From Streptomyces sp. NBC_00236 (lineage in GTDB: Bacteria > Actinomycetota > Actinomycetes > Streptomycetales > Streptomycetaceae), in assembly GCF_036195045.1 (NCBI RefSeq), contig NZ_CP108100.1:6882001-6946000 (forward strand): DNA of 64,000 nucleotides, read 5' to 3'. Positions 51,780-59,964 of the stretch are shown one piece after another (the stretch's first letter is position 1; each line of letters begins with the position of its first letter). A model generated the notes under the pieces. It made no database searches, was not told the DNA's origin, and saw only the letters and a program-made list of their open reading frames with translations. Both the position numbers and the translations under genes were made by a program.

Positions 51780-53333
51780 TCACTTGCCCGCCTGGAGCGC
51801 TCCCCAGGTGCCCGGTCCCACGATGCCGTCGACCGTCAGGCCCCGGCTCGTCTGGTAGCTCCGCACCGCGGTCGCCGTCCCAGGGCCGAAGCTCCCGTCG
51901 ATGCCGACCGTCGAGCCGAGCGCCGCGGTCAGCGCGCGCTGGAGCCGCTTCACCGTGTCGCCCGAGGCGCCTTCCGCGATCTCGGGCGTGGTACCCGCGG
52001 ACAGCAGCGCGGTCCACGTCCTGGCCCCCACCACGCCGTCCGACTGCAGCCCGCGCGCGGTCTGGAACTTCTTCACCGCACCCTCCGTGTCCGGGCCGAA
52101 GCTGCCGTCCACCTCGCCCACCGGGTAGTTCTGCGCGTTCAGCAGCGTCTGGACGGCTCGCACCTGGGTGCCCGTCGAACCGCTGCGCTGCGTCGCGTAC
52201 GCCGTGAAGCTCAGCCCGTCGGCGCCGGTGCCGCCGTCGTTGCTCCCGCCGACCAGCTCCATGTAGCGGTCCCAGTCCCAGTACGGTCCGGGGTCGGTGT
52301 GGTCGTTGCCGGGCACGTCGACGTGTCCCATGATGTGCGTGCGGTCCTTCGGGATGTCGTACCGGTCGCACAGGTACGCGGTCAGGGCGGCCGAGGACCG
52401 GTACATCGAGTCCGTGAACCAGGACGGGTCGTCGATGAAGCCCTCGTGCTCGATGCCGAGCGACGAGGCGTTGGCACTCCGCGCGTGGTACGCGGTGTCG
52501 CTGTCGCGCACCATCTGGGTGATCTGGCCGTCCGACGAGCGCACCACGTAGTGGGAGCTCACCTCGGACACCGGGTCCTGGAACCAGCTGATCGTGCCCG
52601 CGTACGAGCCCTGCGTGACATGGACGACCACCTTGTCGATGGTCGCCGAGCGGCCCGTGGCGAAGTTGTTCGGGTCGGCCGCGGCCCAGAGGGCGGACGG
52701 GTAGTCGGCGCTCCGGACGCTCGCGTCCGTGGTGGTGAGGCCGTCCTTGTGCGGGGAGACCGGGCGGCCCGTCACCGAGATGCGCTCGCCGTCCGGGGCG
52801 ACGGCGTCGAGTCCGTCGGCCAGGAACGTGTAGACCGTGTCGGCGTAGAGGGCGGCGGCCGGCCCGTCGGCGCCGCTGTACCGGGCGACGACCGGGTACC
52901 AGGCGCCGAGGTCGCCGCGGTCCCCGGCGTCGAGACCCAGCTTGTCCGCGTACCCCCGCAGGACGGCCGCGCCGCCCAGGATGTTGGCCGGGGTGTCGGT
53001 GCGGAGCTCGGCCGGAGGCTTCCCGGTGAGGCCGGCGGCCTGCTCCAGGGTCCGGTGGGCGGGGTTGCTGACCAGGTGCATGACGCCGAAGCCGTTCGCC
53101 TGGCTGGGGCGCCCGGAGTGGCCGTCGAGCCGGGTCTCGCCGTAACCGACGGCGGCGAGCAGATCGCGGGGTACGTCGTACGTCTCGGCGGCCCGCTCGA
53201 ACGCCCGGTTCATGGGGCGCCCGGTGTCCGTCGAGGCGAGGGCCGGGGTGCCGGTCGCGGCCAGGACGGTGGCGGTGAGGGCCGCGAGCACGGTGGCGCG
53301 GGCCTGGGTGTGGGGGGCGGCGCGTGTGGGCAT
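51780..53333 (-). CDS. Secreted cell-wall hydrolase: transglycosylase-like plus amidase plus two peptidoglycan-binding domains
   Basis: 517 residues. Signal peptide ~1-33. Residues ~40-160 look like a lysozyme/transglycosylase-type domain with a possible catalytic Glu in VGYGETRLDG. The central amidase_2 (PGRP-like) domain spans ~235-370 with zinc ligands in VVVHVTQGSY and HIMGHVDVPGNDHTDPGP. Two PG_binding_1 repeats close it (GEVDGSFGPDTEGAVKKFQ and GIDGSFGPGTATAVRSYQ), each ending VDGIVGPGTW or similar. It cuts the MurNAc-L-Ala bond and perhaps also glycan. ATG at 53333 follows AGGAG. Confidence 0.88.
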   Translation of the reverse strand: MPTRAAPHTQARATVLAALTATVLAATGTPALASTDTGRPMNRAFERAAETYDVPRDLLAAVGYGETRLDGHSGRPSQANGFGVMHLVSNPAHRTLEQAAGLTGKPPAELRTDTPANILGGAAVLRGYADKLGLDAGDRGDLGAWYPVVARYSGADGPAAALYADTVYTFLADGLDAVAPDGERISVTGRPVSPHKDGLTTTDASVRSADYPSALWAAADPNNFATGRSATIDKVVVHVTQGSYAGTISWFQDPVSEVSSHYVVRSSDGQITQMVRDSDTAYHARSANASSLGIEHEGFIDDPSWFTDSMYRSSAALTAYLCDRYDIPKDRTHIMGHVDVPGNDHTDPGPYWDWDRYMELVGGSNDGGTGADGLSFTAYATQRSGSTGTQVRAVQTLLNAQNYPVGEVDGSFGPDTEGAVKKFQTARGLQSDGVVGARTWTALLSAGTTPEIAEGASGDTVKRLQRALTAALGSTVGIDGSFGPGTATAVRSYQTSRGLTVDGIVGPGTWGALQAGK

Positions 53334-53510
53334 ACCTGCTCCTGCTCGTGGTGGGAGGAGAACGGCGCCGGACCCGGACAGCTGGGACCGGGGGCCGCGA
53401 AGCCCGCTCAGGCTATCGACCCGCCAAGGGCATGACAAACATTGCAGGGCGTGTCGAACTCCCTTTCATCCCAATGGAGTTGAGGCTCCCGCGAAGGAAG
53501 GAAATGCCCT

Positions 53511-53539
53511 CCGGACCCCGCCGCCGGGGCGGGGTCCGG
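53511..53539 (-). terminator. Terminator of the nitroreductase gene
   Basis: Perfect 12-bp stem CCGGACCCCGCC (53511-53522) with GGCGGGGTCCGG (53528-53539) and 5-nt loop; on the minus strand it is followed by a T-rich stretch (TTTCCTTCCTT). It starts 10 bp after the nitroreductase stop. Confidence 0.85.
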
Positions 53540-53549
53540 ACGCCTGGTC

Positions 53550-54278
53550 CTACCAGCGGTCGCGGTGGATGACGTCGGCCACCGGGCGGCGCCGGATCGG
53601 CCCGAAGTTGCCCTGCGGCCATCCGACGGGAATGGCCGCGAAGGTCCGCATGTCCTCGGGGATGCCGAGTGCTTCCTTCCACTCCTGTTCCAGCATCAGG
53701 TGCCAGATGGTGATGTTCGCCGCCAGCCCGAGCGCCCGGGCCGCGAGCAGGACGTTCTGGACCCCCGGGTACACGCAGGAGCCCTCGGCGAGTGCCTGGA
53801 AGCGGGTCTGTGTGCTCATCATGTGCTCGACCCCCGCCGGGCCGAGCGCCTGCGCGTAGGCGGCCAGGCCCTCCTCCTCCATCCGGGGCTCCGGGAACCG
53901 GTAGCAGGGCACGATCAGTGCCGGTGTGTCGGCGAAGTGGTCGCGCTGGTACTCGATCGCGGCGACCATCCGGCCGTACGCCGCGTCGTCCATGCCCTTG
54001 GGCGCGTACTTCCCGGTCGTCGCCAGATACGCGTCCACGCACCGCTTCCACAGCGGAGCCAGACGGGCCATCACCTCACGGTCGGTCACGACCACGTACT
54101 CGTAACACTGCATGTTCCCGCCGCTGGGGCCCCAGACGGCGGCCTGTATGAGCTGCTCCAGCGTCTCGTCCGGGACGGGCTCCGGCTTGAGTCGGCGCAT
54201 CGCGCGCATCGTGGACATGGTGGAGAACAGGGCCTCGGCCTCGGCCGTTCCGGCTGCCTGAGTCGTTTCGATCTTCAT
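53550..54278 (-). CDS. Nitroreductase-family FMN oxidoreductase
   Basis: 242 residues. FMN-site motif STMRAMRRLKPEPVPDE near the start, then VWGPSGGNMQCYEYVVV and AARALGLAANITIWHL near the end, as in NfsA/NfnB-type flavoproteins. It reduces nitro groups, quinones or enoyl-type substrates with NAD(P)H; the natural substrate is unknown. ATG at 54278 has no ribosome site; a TAAACT hexamer eight bases upstream hints at leaderless expression. It is divergent from the ACP/ketosynthase genes 278 bp away and could be a tailoring enzyme for them. Confidence 0.85.
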   Translation of the reverse strand: MKIETTQAAGTAEAEALFSTMSTMRAMRRLKPEPVPDETLEQLIQAAVWGPSGGNMQCYEYVVVTDREVMARLAPLWKRCVDAYLATTGKYAPKGMDDAAYGRMVAAIEYQRDHFADTPALIVPCYRFPEPRMEEEGLAAYAQALGPAGVEHMMSTQTRFQALAEGSCVYPGVQNVLLAARALGLAANITIWHLMLEQEWKEALGIPEDMRTFAAIPVGWPQGNFGPIRRRPVADVIHRDRW

Positions 54279-54556
54279 GATCGCGGAGTTTACGGGCGAA
54301 GCCCGGCCTTGAGGAGGCCCGTTGGCCGGCCTGTGAAGGGCGTGCGCCGCGCCGGCCCCGCCCGCGCCTCCGCCCCTTGCCGCGCCCCGGCCAAATCGCA
54401 CACCTGGACAACCCCCCACCGCACGGGGGAACGCGGACCGGACCCGCCGCCGGCAGGGCGTATAAAAGGTTCCTCCGGACCAGCCGGCGTCCCCCGATGG
54501 CAGGCACACCCCACGCGGCATGGCGTCACCGCGTACGACAGCGGAGGAGTGCCCCC

Positions 54557-54790
54557 ATGAGTACGGCAGACGAGATCAGCACCTTGCTGGTGGCGAACTT
54601 CGGAACCGACCCGGTGGCGATCCGGCCCGAGGCGTCACTCCGTCAGCTCAGGCTGGATTCCCTGGCCCTGGAGGAACTACGGCTCCTCATCGAGGACCGG
54701 CTGGGCGTCGATCTCGACGACGTCCAGCTGACCTCGCGCGACACCGTCGCCCAACTCGTCGACGCCGTGCACGGCAAGGCCGCGGCATGA
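54557..54790 (+). CDS. Acyl carrier protein
   Basis: 77 residues with the phosphopantetheine attachment serine S35 in LRLDSLALEEL and the usual four-helix pattern ending VAQLVDAVHG. The DSL motif keeps Asp and Leu around Ser. ATG at 54557 follows GGAGGAG, and the stop overlaps the ketosynthase start (ATGA). It is not the housekeeping fatty-acid ACP (no fab genes nearby); it is the carrier for the specialised set that follows. A TATAAA element at 54461-54466 lies in its upstream region. Confidence 0.88.
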   Translation: MSTADEISTLLVANFGTDPVAIRPEASLRQLRLDSLALEELRLLIEDRLGVDLDDVQLTSRDTVAQLVDAVHGKAAA

Positions 54791-56034
54791 CGGCCCGCTA
54801 CCGGCCGGAGCCGTTCTCCGCCGCTGTCACGGGCATCGGCCTGGTCACCGCGGCCGGCGTCGGCACCGCCGCCGCCTGGCGCGGGGTGTCCGGGGCCGCC
54901 GAGGCTCCTTCGGTCCTGCACCGGCCCGAACTCCACGACCTGCCCTGTGACTTCATGTACACCATCACGGGTCTCGACACGAAGGCCCTGCTCGGGATCG
55001 CCGCCCAGCGGCTCATGGACCGCTTCTCGCAGCTCGCCGTGATCGCCGCCCGTGAGGCCGTCGCCGACGCCGGACTCGACCCCTCGGTCTGGGACAGCGG
55101 CCGTGTCGCCGTCGTCATCGGCTCCGCGCACGGCGGGCTGCCCTTCTACGACGAGCAGCACACCGCCCTCACCGAGCGCGGCGCCCGCAGGGTCTCGCCG
55201 AAGCTGGCCCCGCTCACCGTCGTCAACGGCGCCGCCAGCAGCGTCGCCACCGATCTCGGCGCCCACGGCCCGAGCCAGGCCGTCTCCACCGCCTGCTCCT
55301 CCGGCACCGTCGCCATCGGCACCGCCCACCAGATGCTGCGCACCGGCGCCTGCGACATCGTCGTCGCGGGCGGCGCCGAATCCGTCTGCTCCCGGCTGCT
55401 GATCGCCAGCGCCTGCCGGCTGAAGGCCGTCTCCACCCGGCGCGACGACCCCGAGGCGGCGTGCCGGCCCTTCGACACCCACCGCGACGGCTTCGTCGTC
55501 GGCGAGGGTGCCGGCCTTCTCGTCCTGGAACGTCCCGAGCACGCCGCCGCCCGCGGCGCCACCGTCCGCGCCCACATCGCCGGTTACGGGGCCTCCAGCG
55601 ACGCGTACTCCGCCGTCGCCCCCGACCCCGACGGCCGCGGCATCGAACGGGCCCTGCGCACCGCACTCGCCGACGCCGGGCTGGCCGGCGCCGACATCGG
55701 CCACGTCAACGCCCACGGCACCTCGACCGTGGCGAACGACCTGATCGAGGCGACGATGCTGCGCCGCGTCCTGGGCGAGCACCCCCTCGTCACGTCGACC
55801 AAGGCGATGACCGGCCACACCCTCGGCGCCGCGGGCGGCATCGAGACCGCGCTGACCGTGCTCGCCCTCCAGCACCAGCTCGTACCGCCCACGGTCAACC
55901 TCGACGCCCCCGACCCGGAGATCCCCATCGAGGTGGTGAGCAAGGAGGCCAGGGCGGGTGCGTTCGACGCCGCGGTCAAGACCTCGCTCGGCTTCGGCGG
56001 GCACAACGCCGCACTCGTCCTCACCAGGGCCTGA
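54787..56034 (+). CDS. Beta-ketoacyl-ACP synthase (KAS II/FabF-like)
   Basis: 415 residues. Full catalytic triad: C170 in STACSSGT, H310 in NAHGTST and H344 in MTGHTLGAAGG. Therefore it can do decarboxylative condensation, unlike chain-length-factor proteins. It is a stand-alone KS with a dedicated ACP and no KS-beta partner, ketoreductase or acyltransferase next to it. ATG at 54787 is coupled to the ACP stop. The substrate is unknown. Confidence 0.9.
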   Translation: MTARYRPEPFSAAVTGIGLVTAAGVGTAAAWRGVSGAAEAPSVLHRPELHDLPCDFMYTITGLDTKALLGIAAQRLMDRFSQLAVIAAREAVADAGLDPSVWDSGRVAVVIGSAHGGLPFYDEQHTALTERGARRVSPKLAPLTVVNGAASSVATDLGAHGPSQAVSTACSSGTVAIGTAHQMLRTGACDIVVAGGAESVCSRLLIASACRLKAVSTRRDDPEAACRPFDTHRDGFVVGEGAGLLVLERPEHAAARGATVRAHIAGYGASSDAYSAVAPDPDGRGIERALRTALADAGLAGADIGHVNAHGTSTVANDLIEATMLRRVLGEHPLVTSTKAMTGHTLGAAGGIETALTVLALQHQLVPPTVNLDAPDPEIPIEVVSKEARAGAFDAAVKTSLGFGGHNAALVLTRA

Positions 56035-56064
56035 CCGCGCGGCGGACGTAAGGACCAAGCACCG

Positions 56065-56991
56065 ATGACCATGCCCGAAGAGATCATCCGGAACCTGTCG
56101 GTGCAGGGGCTGCGCTACAGCTACCGCGTCCTGACGCAGCCCTCGCCCCGCACCGAACCGGTCGTCGTCCTCGGCGGCGCCCTCCAGGGGATGTACGGCT
56201 GGCCGCAGTTGGACGAGCACCTGGGCCCGCACGCCCAGGTCGTCACCGCCGACCTGCCCGGGATGGGCGGCGCCGACCCGCTGCCGCCCGGCACCGGCGA
56301 CGACCTCCTGTACGCCGCCGTCGCGGGCATCATCGACGACCTGGGCGTGGCCCGGGTCAACCTCTTCGGGTTCTCCTACGGTGCGGCGATCGCGTTCGGT
56401 TGCGCCCGGCGCAACCCCGGCCGGATCGCCCGGCTGGCCCTCGGCGGCGTACCCGCGCACATCAGCGACGCCCAGCGGAGCCAGTGGGGCCAAGCGGTCG
56501 AACGGCTGAGGGCCGGGGACGTGGAGGGACTGGCCACTCTGGCCGCCGAGGCGCTGATGTGCCTGGACCCGGGGCGGACGGTCCACCGCAGGGAACTCGC
56601 CCTCCGTTACGTCCGGCGGTCTTTCGCGCACGCGCTCACCCACTCCCCGCACGCGGAGCGGTCGCTGCGCCGGGCGCTGGCTCACCGGCCCGACTTCTCC
56701 GGCGGGTTGAGCGGAGTGCCCGCGCTCGTCTTCGCGGGTGAGCACGACACCGTGACCTCGCCCGAACGGCAGCGCGTCTTCGCGGAGACGATCGAGGGCA
56801 GCCGCTTCCTGACGATCGGCGACTCCGACCACTGGGTCGTGCTGGAACGGCCCGACGACGTGGCGGACCTCGTCGCCCGGTTCTTCACCGACCGCCCCCT
56901 GGAGGCCGCGCCCGCACTGCGGCCGCTCGCCTCGCTGCCGCGCCCGCGCACGGGCGCGGCAGGTCCGGTCCTGCCACGGCCGGGCGGCTGA
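56065..56991 (+). CDS. Alpha/beta hydrolase (thioesterase- or lipase-like)
   Basis: 308 residues. Nucleophile elbow GFSYGAA (Ser in G-x-S-x-G), acid Asp in FAGEHDTVTSP and His in GDSDHWVVLE give a complete triad. A lid region (~130-190) lies between the halves. It begins 30 bp after the ketosynthase with ATG 56065 behind GTAAGGA and so is the third gene of the ACP/KS operon, most likely releasing or cyclising the product. The C-terminal ~35 residues are Pro/Arg-rich and disordered. Confidence 0.85.
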   Translation: MTMPEEIIRNLSVQGLRYSYRVLTQPSPRTEPVVVLGGALQGMYGWPQLDEHLGPHAQVVTADLPGMGGADPLPPGTGDDLLYAAVAGIIDDLGVARVNLFGFSYGAAIAFGCARRNPGRIARLALGGVPAHISDAQRSQWGQAVERLRAGDVEGLATLAAEALMCLDPGRTVHRRELALRYVRRSFAHALTHSPHAERSLRRALAHRPDFSGGLSGVPALVFAGEHDTVTSPERQRVFAETIEGSRFLTIGDSDHWVVLERPDDVADLVARFFTDRPLEAAPALRPLASLPRPRTGAAGPVLPRPGG

Positions 56992-57002
56992 GCCGCCCGG
57001 CC
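56978..57002. terminator. Bidirectional terminator containing the hydrolase stop codon
   Basis: Perfect 11-bp arms GGCCGGGCGGC (56978-56988) and GCCGCCCGGCC (56992-57002); the 3-nt loop is the TGA stop codon of the hydrolase gene. It also closes the convergent nuclease gene. Confidence 0.88.
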
Positions 57003-57016
57003 CTCCGATCACGGGA

Positions 57017-59425
57017 TCAGCGGCGGCCGTCGACCTTGATCCGCACGATCTGCGGGTCGTGGTCGCTCGCCTGGTCGGCGAACTCCGCGTTGATGTGCAC
57101 CACGTCGTAGTCGAAGCGCCGGACACCGGGGCTCGTCAGGATGTGGTCCAGCGTCTGCGAGTTGCCCTCGTACACATAGCTGTACTGCTCGTTCGCCGGC
57201 AGCGTGGTGATCAGCGGCTTGAGGGCCTTGCCCGCGGTCAGCGCGGACATCGTGGGCGAGAACGCGAAGTCGTTGAGGTCGCCGAGCGTCACGACCTGCG
57301 CCGACTTGTCCGCCGCCAGCAGGGACTTCACGAAGGTGTTGACCTCCGCGGCCTGCTGGACCCGCTTCGTCTCGGAGCTGCGCGACGGCTCCTGGTAGCG
57401 GCCGTGCAGCGGCTGGTCGCCGCCCTTGGAGGCGAAGTGGTTGCCGATGACGAACACCGGCTTCCCGTGGAAGCGGAACTCGCCGACCAGGGGCTTGCGG
57501 CTGTCGGACCAGGCCTCGCTCGCCGGGTTGATGCGGCCGGGCGACACCGACAGGGTCACGCCCTTCCGCGTCGGCACCGCCGCCACGGCGGTCGTCGCGT
57601 CGCCGCCCGCCCGGTCCACGAAGGAGACCCGGTGCGGGTTGAAGAGGAAGACGTTGCGGATGTTGCCGCCGGGCTCGCCGCCGTCCTGGCCGTCCTGCGG
57701 GGCGACATAGCGCCAGGCGTACCGGGGTCCGCCCGCCGCGACGATCGCGTCGGTGAACCGCTTCAGCGTCGCCTCGGAGCCGACCGTGCCGTCGCTGACC
57801 GCGCCGTTGTCGTCCTGGATCTCCTCAAGCGAGACGATGTCGGGGGAGGAGAGGTTCACCGCGACGCCCTCGGCGAGCGTGTCGAACTTCGCCTGCTCGT
57901 CCAGCGCGTCCAGGTTCTCCACGTTGTACGTGGCGACGGCGAGTTCGCCGCCCTTCTGCTTCCGGGTGACCTCGCGCCGCAGGTGGTTGTCGGTGAGCGT
58001 GCCGAGCTCGGTCGCCTGGAGGTTGTAGCCGCCGAACGAGGCGTAGTCGATCACACCGGTGGTGGTGCCGGACAGCACGTCGCCGACGTTCCCGACCGGG
58101 AAGGGCCGCGTGGTGTCGAGCGACATCACCTTGATCCGGCCGGTGTTCTGGTCGGTGTACGAGGAGTACAGCGTCCCGCCGCGCACGGTCGGGTTCTGCT
58201 TCGGCTCGACGGTCACCCAGATCTCGTCGTACGAGGTCGTGGCCCCCGTGACGCGGGTGTCGGCGATCTGTACGCGGGTGCCTTCGAGGGACTCGTAGAG
58301 GTCGAGGGCGTACGTCGAGGGCTCCAGCGGCAGCGCGTCGATGGAGGCGCCGCCCGCCGAGGGCACGTACGCGTCGGGCACCGAGGCCGCGTCGAGCACC
58401 ACCGGTGCCGGAAGGGCGTTGCCCGACGAGAGGACCGTGGTCCTGGGGGCGGTGATCTCGGTGATGGACTGCGTGGTGGCCGACGGGTAGTACTCGTCGA
58501 CCGTGCCGCTGACCAGGACGGAGTCGCCCACCGCGACCGCCGGGGCGGTGGAGCCCGTGTACACGAACACGCCCTCGCCGGTGCGCGGGTCCGCGTCCGG
58601 GGCGGCGTCCTGGATCCAGAAGCCCTTCGAACCCGTGGTGCGCACGGCGGTGACGATGCCGGGCACCCCGGTCACCGCCTTGCCGTCCAGCGGGGAGACA
58701 CGGGTGGTGCCCTGGATGTCGTGCACGCGCACGGTGCCGGGCTCGGTCGGGTTGCCCGGGTCACCCGGGTCCGTGCCGCCGCCGGACGTCAGGCCGGCCG
58801 CGTTGACCGGGGTGGGGGGTGCGGCGGCCAGGTCCGCGGCGTTGTCGTCGGTGTCGGAGAGGGAGGCCGCGCGTGCCACGGAGGCGGTGGCGGAGGCGCC
58901 GGTGGCCGGGCCGCTGCCTTCCCGGACGACCGCGGAGCCGTAGCCCACCAGGTCGACGATGCGGGTGTCGGCGGCGCAGTCGGCCGCTGTCTTGCAGGTC
59001 AGCGGAGTGGTGCCGGAGACCAGCGCGATGGTTCCGCTCGCGGCGGACATGGCGACCGTACCGGTGGCGTCCGGTGCGGGCAGGGCGACGGTGCCACCGG
59101 TGCCCGCGGCCTGGGCGACCAGATAGCGGCCGCCGGGCGCGACGGAACCCGTCAGCGCGGAGACCTGCCAGAGCGAGCCCGCGGACGGAGCACCGGGAAG
59201 GTACTGGACGCTGAACCCGGACAGGTCGTACGCGGCGGAGCCGGAGTTGGCCAGCTCGACGAAGTCGCGGGTCAGCGTCGCCCCCGAGTTCCCGCCGCCG
59301 CCGTACACCTCGGAGATCACGGCGGTCGAGGACGGTGCCGCGAAGGCGGCGGGCAGCGCGGTCGCCGAGAGGGTCACGGCGACCGCGCCGGCCAGCAGGA
59401 CGGAACGGGATCTGGATATGCGCAC
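57017..59425 (-). CDS. Secreted multidomain endonuclease (lamin-tail, OB-fold and EEP domains)
   Basis: 802 residues. Signal peptide ~1-29; lamin-tail-like domain ~33-170 (ISEVYGGGGNSGATLTRDFV); linker rich in Pro/Gly/Thr; OB-fold region ~230-470 (VRVHDIQGTTRVSP, GFWIQDAAPDADP); then an endonuclease/exonuclease/phosphatase domain ~490-800 with ATYNVENLD, catalytic Glu in VSLEEIQDDNG, GDLNDFAFSPT and the final SDHDPQIV. This order is that of extracellular nucleases such as ExeM and NucH. It degrades extracellular DNA for phosphate and nitrogen. GTG at 59425 follows GAGGGGCAG. Confidence 0.9.
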   Translation of the reverse strand: MRISRSRSVLLAGAVAVTLSATALPAAFAAPSSTAVISEVYGGGGNSGATLTRDFVELANSGSAAYDLSGFSVQYLPGAPSAGSLWQVSALTGSVAPGGRYLVAQAAGTGGTVALPAPDATGTVAMSAASGTIALVSGTTPLTCKTAADCAADTRIVDLVGYGSAVVREGSGPATGASATASVARAASLSDTDDNAADLAAAPPTPVNAAGLTSGGGTDPGDPGNPTEPGTVRVHDIQGTTRVSPLDGKAVTGVPGIVTAVRTTGSKGFWIQDAAPDADPRTGEGVFVYTGSTAPAVAVGDSVLVSGTVDEYYPSATTQSITEITAPRTTVLSSGNALPAPVVLDAASVPDAYVPSAGGASIDALPLEPSTYALDLYESLEGTRVQIADTRVTGATTSYDEIWVTVEPKQNPTVRGGTLYSSYTDQNTGRIKVMSLDTTRPFPVGNVGDVLSGTTTGVIDYASFGGYNLQATELGTLTDNHLRREVTRKQKGGELAVATYNVENLDALDEQAKFDTLAEGVAVNLSSPDIVSLEEIQDDNGAVSDGTVGSEATLKRFTDAIVAAGGPRYAWRYVAPQDGQDGGEPGGNIRNVFLFNPHRVSFVDRAGGDATTAVAAVPTRKGVTLSVSPGRINPASEAWSDSRKPLVGEFRFHGKPVFVIGNHFASKGGDQPLHGRYQEPSRSSETKRVQQAAEVNTFVKSLLAADKSAQVVTLGDLNDFAFSPTMSALTAGKALKPLITTLPANEQYSYVYEGNSQTLDHILTSPGVRRFDYDVVHINAEFADQASDHDPQIVRIKVDGRR

Positions 59426-59676
59426 GGATACTGCCCCTCAGAGTGTGGTGAGGGAGCACAAGCTATGCGCGTAGAACCGGCGATGACAAGGCATCAGAGG
59501 TTAATTCCAGAAATCGTTCCCCGGTCCTGCCGGGTGGGCGCCGCCCGGCCCTTCCGACGCCGTGCCCCTGCCCGCTTCCGGACCCGCTGTTCACATGCCT
59601 GCCGTACTCCCGTCATGCCCCGCAACTCCGGGGCAACGCCCGCCCTGCGCAGAGGTGTCCAGGATGCGGTGAGGGT

Positions 59677-59706
59677 TTGACCGGGTTGAGCCGGTCCGGC
59701 TACGTT
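59677..59706 (+). promoter_or_regulatory. Promoter of the first cysteine leader peptide
   Basis: TTGACC (59677-59682), 18-bp spacer, TACGTT (59701-59706). The predicted transcription start lies at 59713-59714, i.e. at the ATG of the leader peptide, so this transcript should be leaderless. The remaining gap 59426-59676 up to the nuclease gene shows nothing further. Confidence 0.65.
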
Positions 59707-59713
59707 GCGCGGC

Positions 59714-59794
59714 ATGCAGCGATCCGCACACCTGACGACGCGAGGTCATATCGACCTGAAGCGTGTGTGCTCCGCCGTGTGTCACCGCGTCTGA
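59714..59794 (+). CDS. Cysteine-containing leader peptide (attenuation-type uORF)
   Basis: 26 codons from ATG 59714 to TGA 59794. The peptide contains the HIDLKR motif followed by VCSAVCHRV, the pattern of actinobacterial leader peptides found upstream of sulfur-assimilation genes. Translation of the two Cys codons is thought to sense cysteinyl-tRNA and to control readthrough or translation of what follows. It sits 170 bp upstream of the ROK regulator at the edge of a sulfonate-type uptake locus. Too short for most gene finders. Confidence 0.8.
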   Translation: MQRSAHLTTRGHIDLKRVCSAVCHRV

Positions 59795-59964
59795 GAGCAC
59801 CACGCCCGCGCCGAGGGGCCCACGCCCGCCCCGGTTTCCTCGCACGGTCTCTCTCCACGGAAGAGGCAGCACCCTCCGGCCCCGCGCCGCAGACGGCCTG
59901 CCCCGAGCTCCGTACCGGAGCACGCACCGCGTCAACCGCTGCCACCGAGGACCTGGAAGACACT

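Noticed and set aside
54557..56034. ACP/KS pair as part of a minimal aromatic type II PKS
   Set aside because: There is no KS-beta (chain-length factor), cyclase or ketoreductase, and the KS keeps the FabF-like order of residues.
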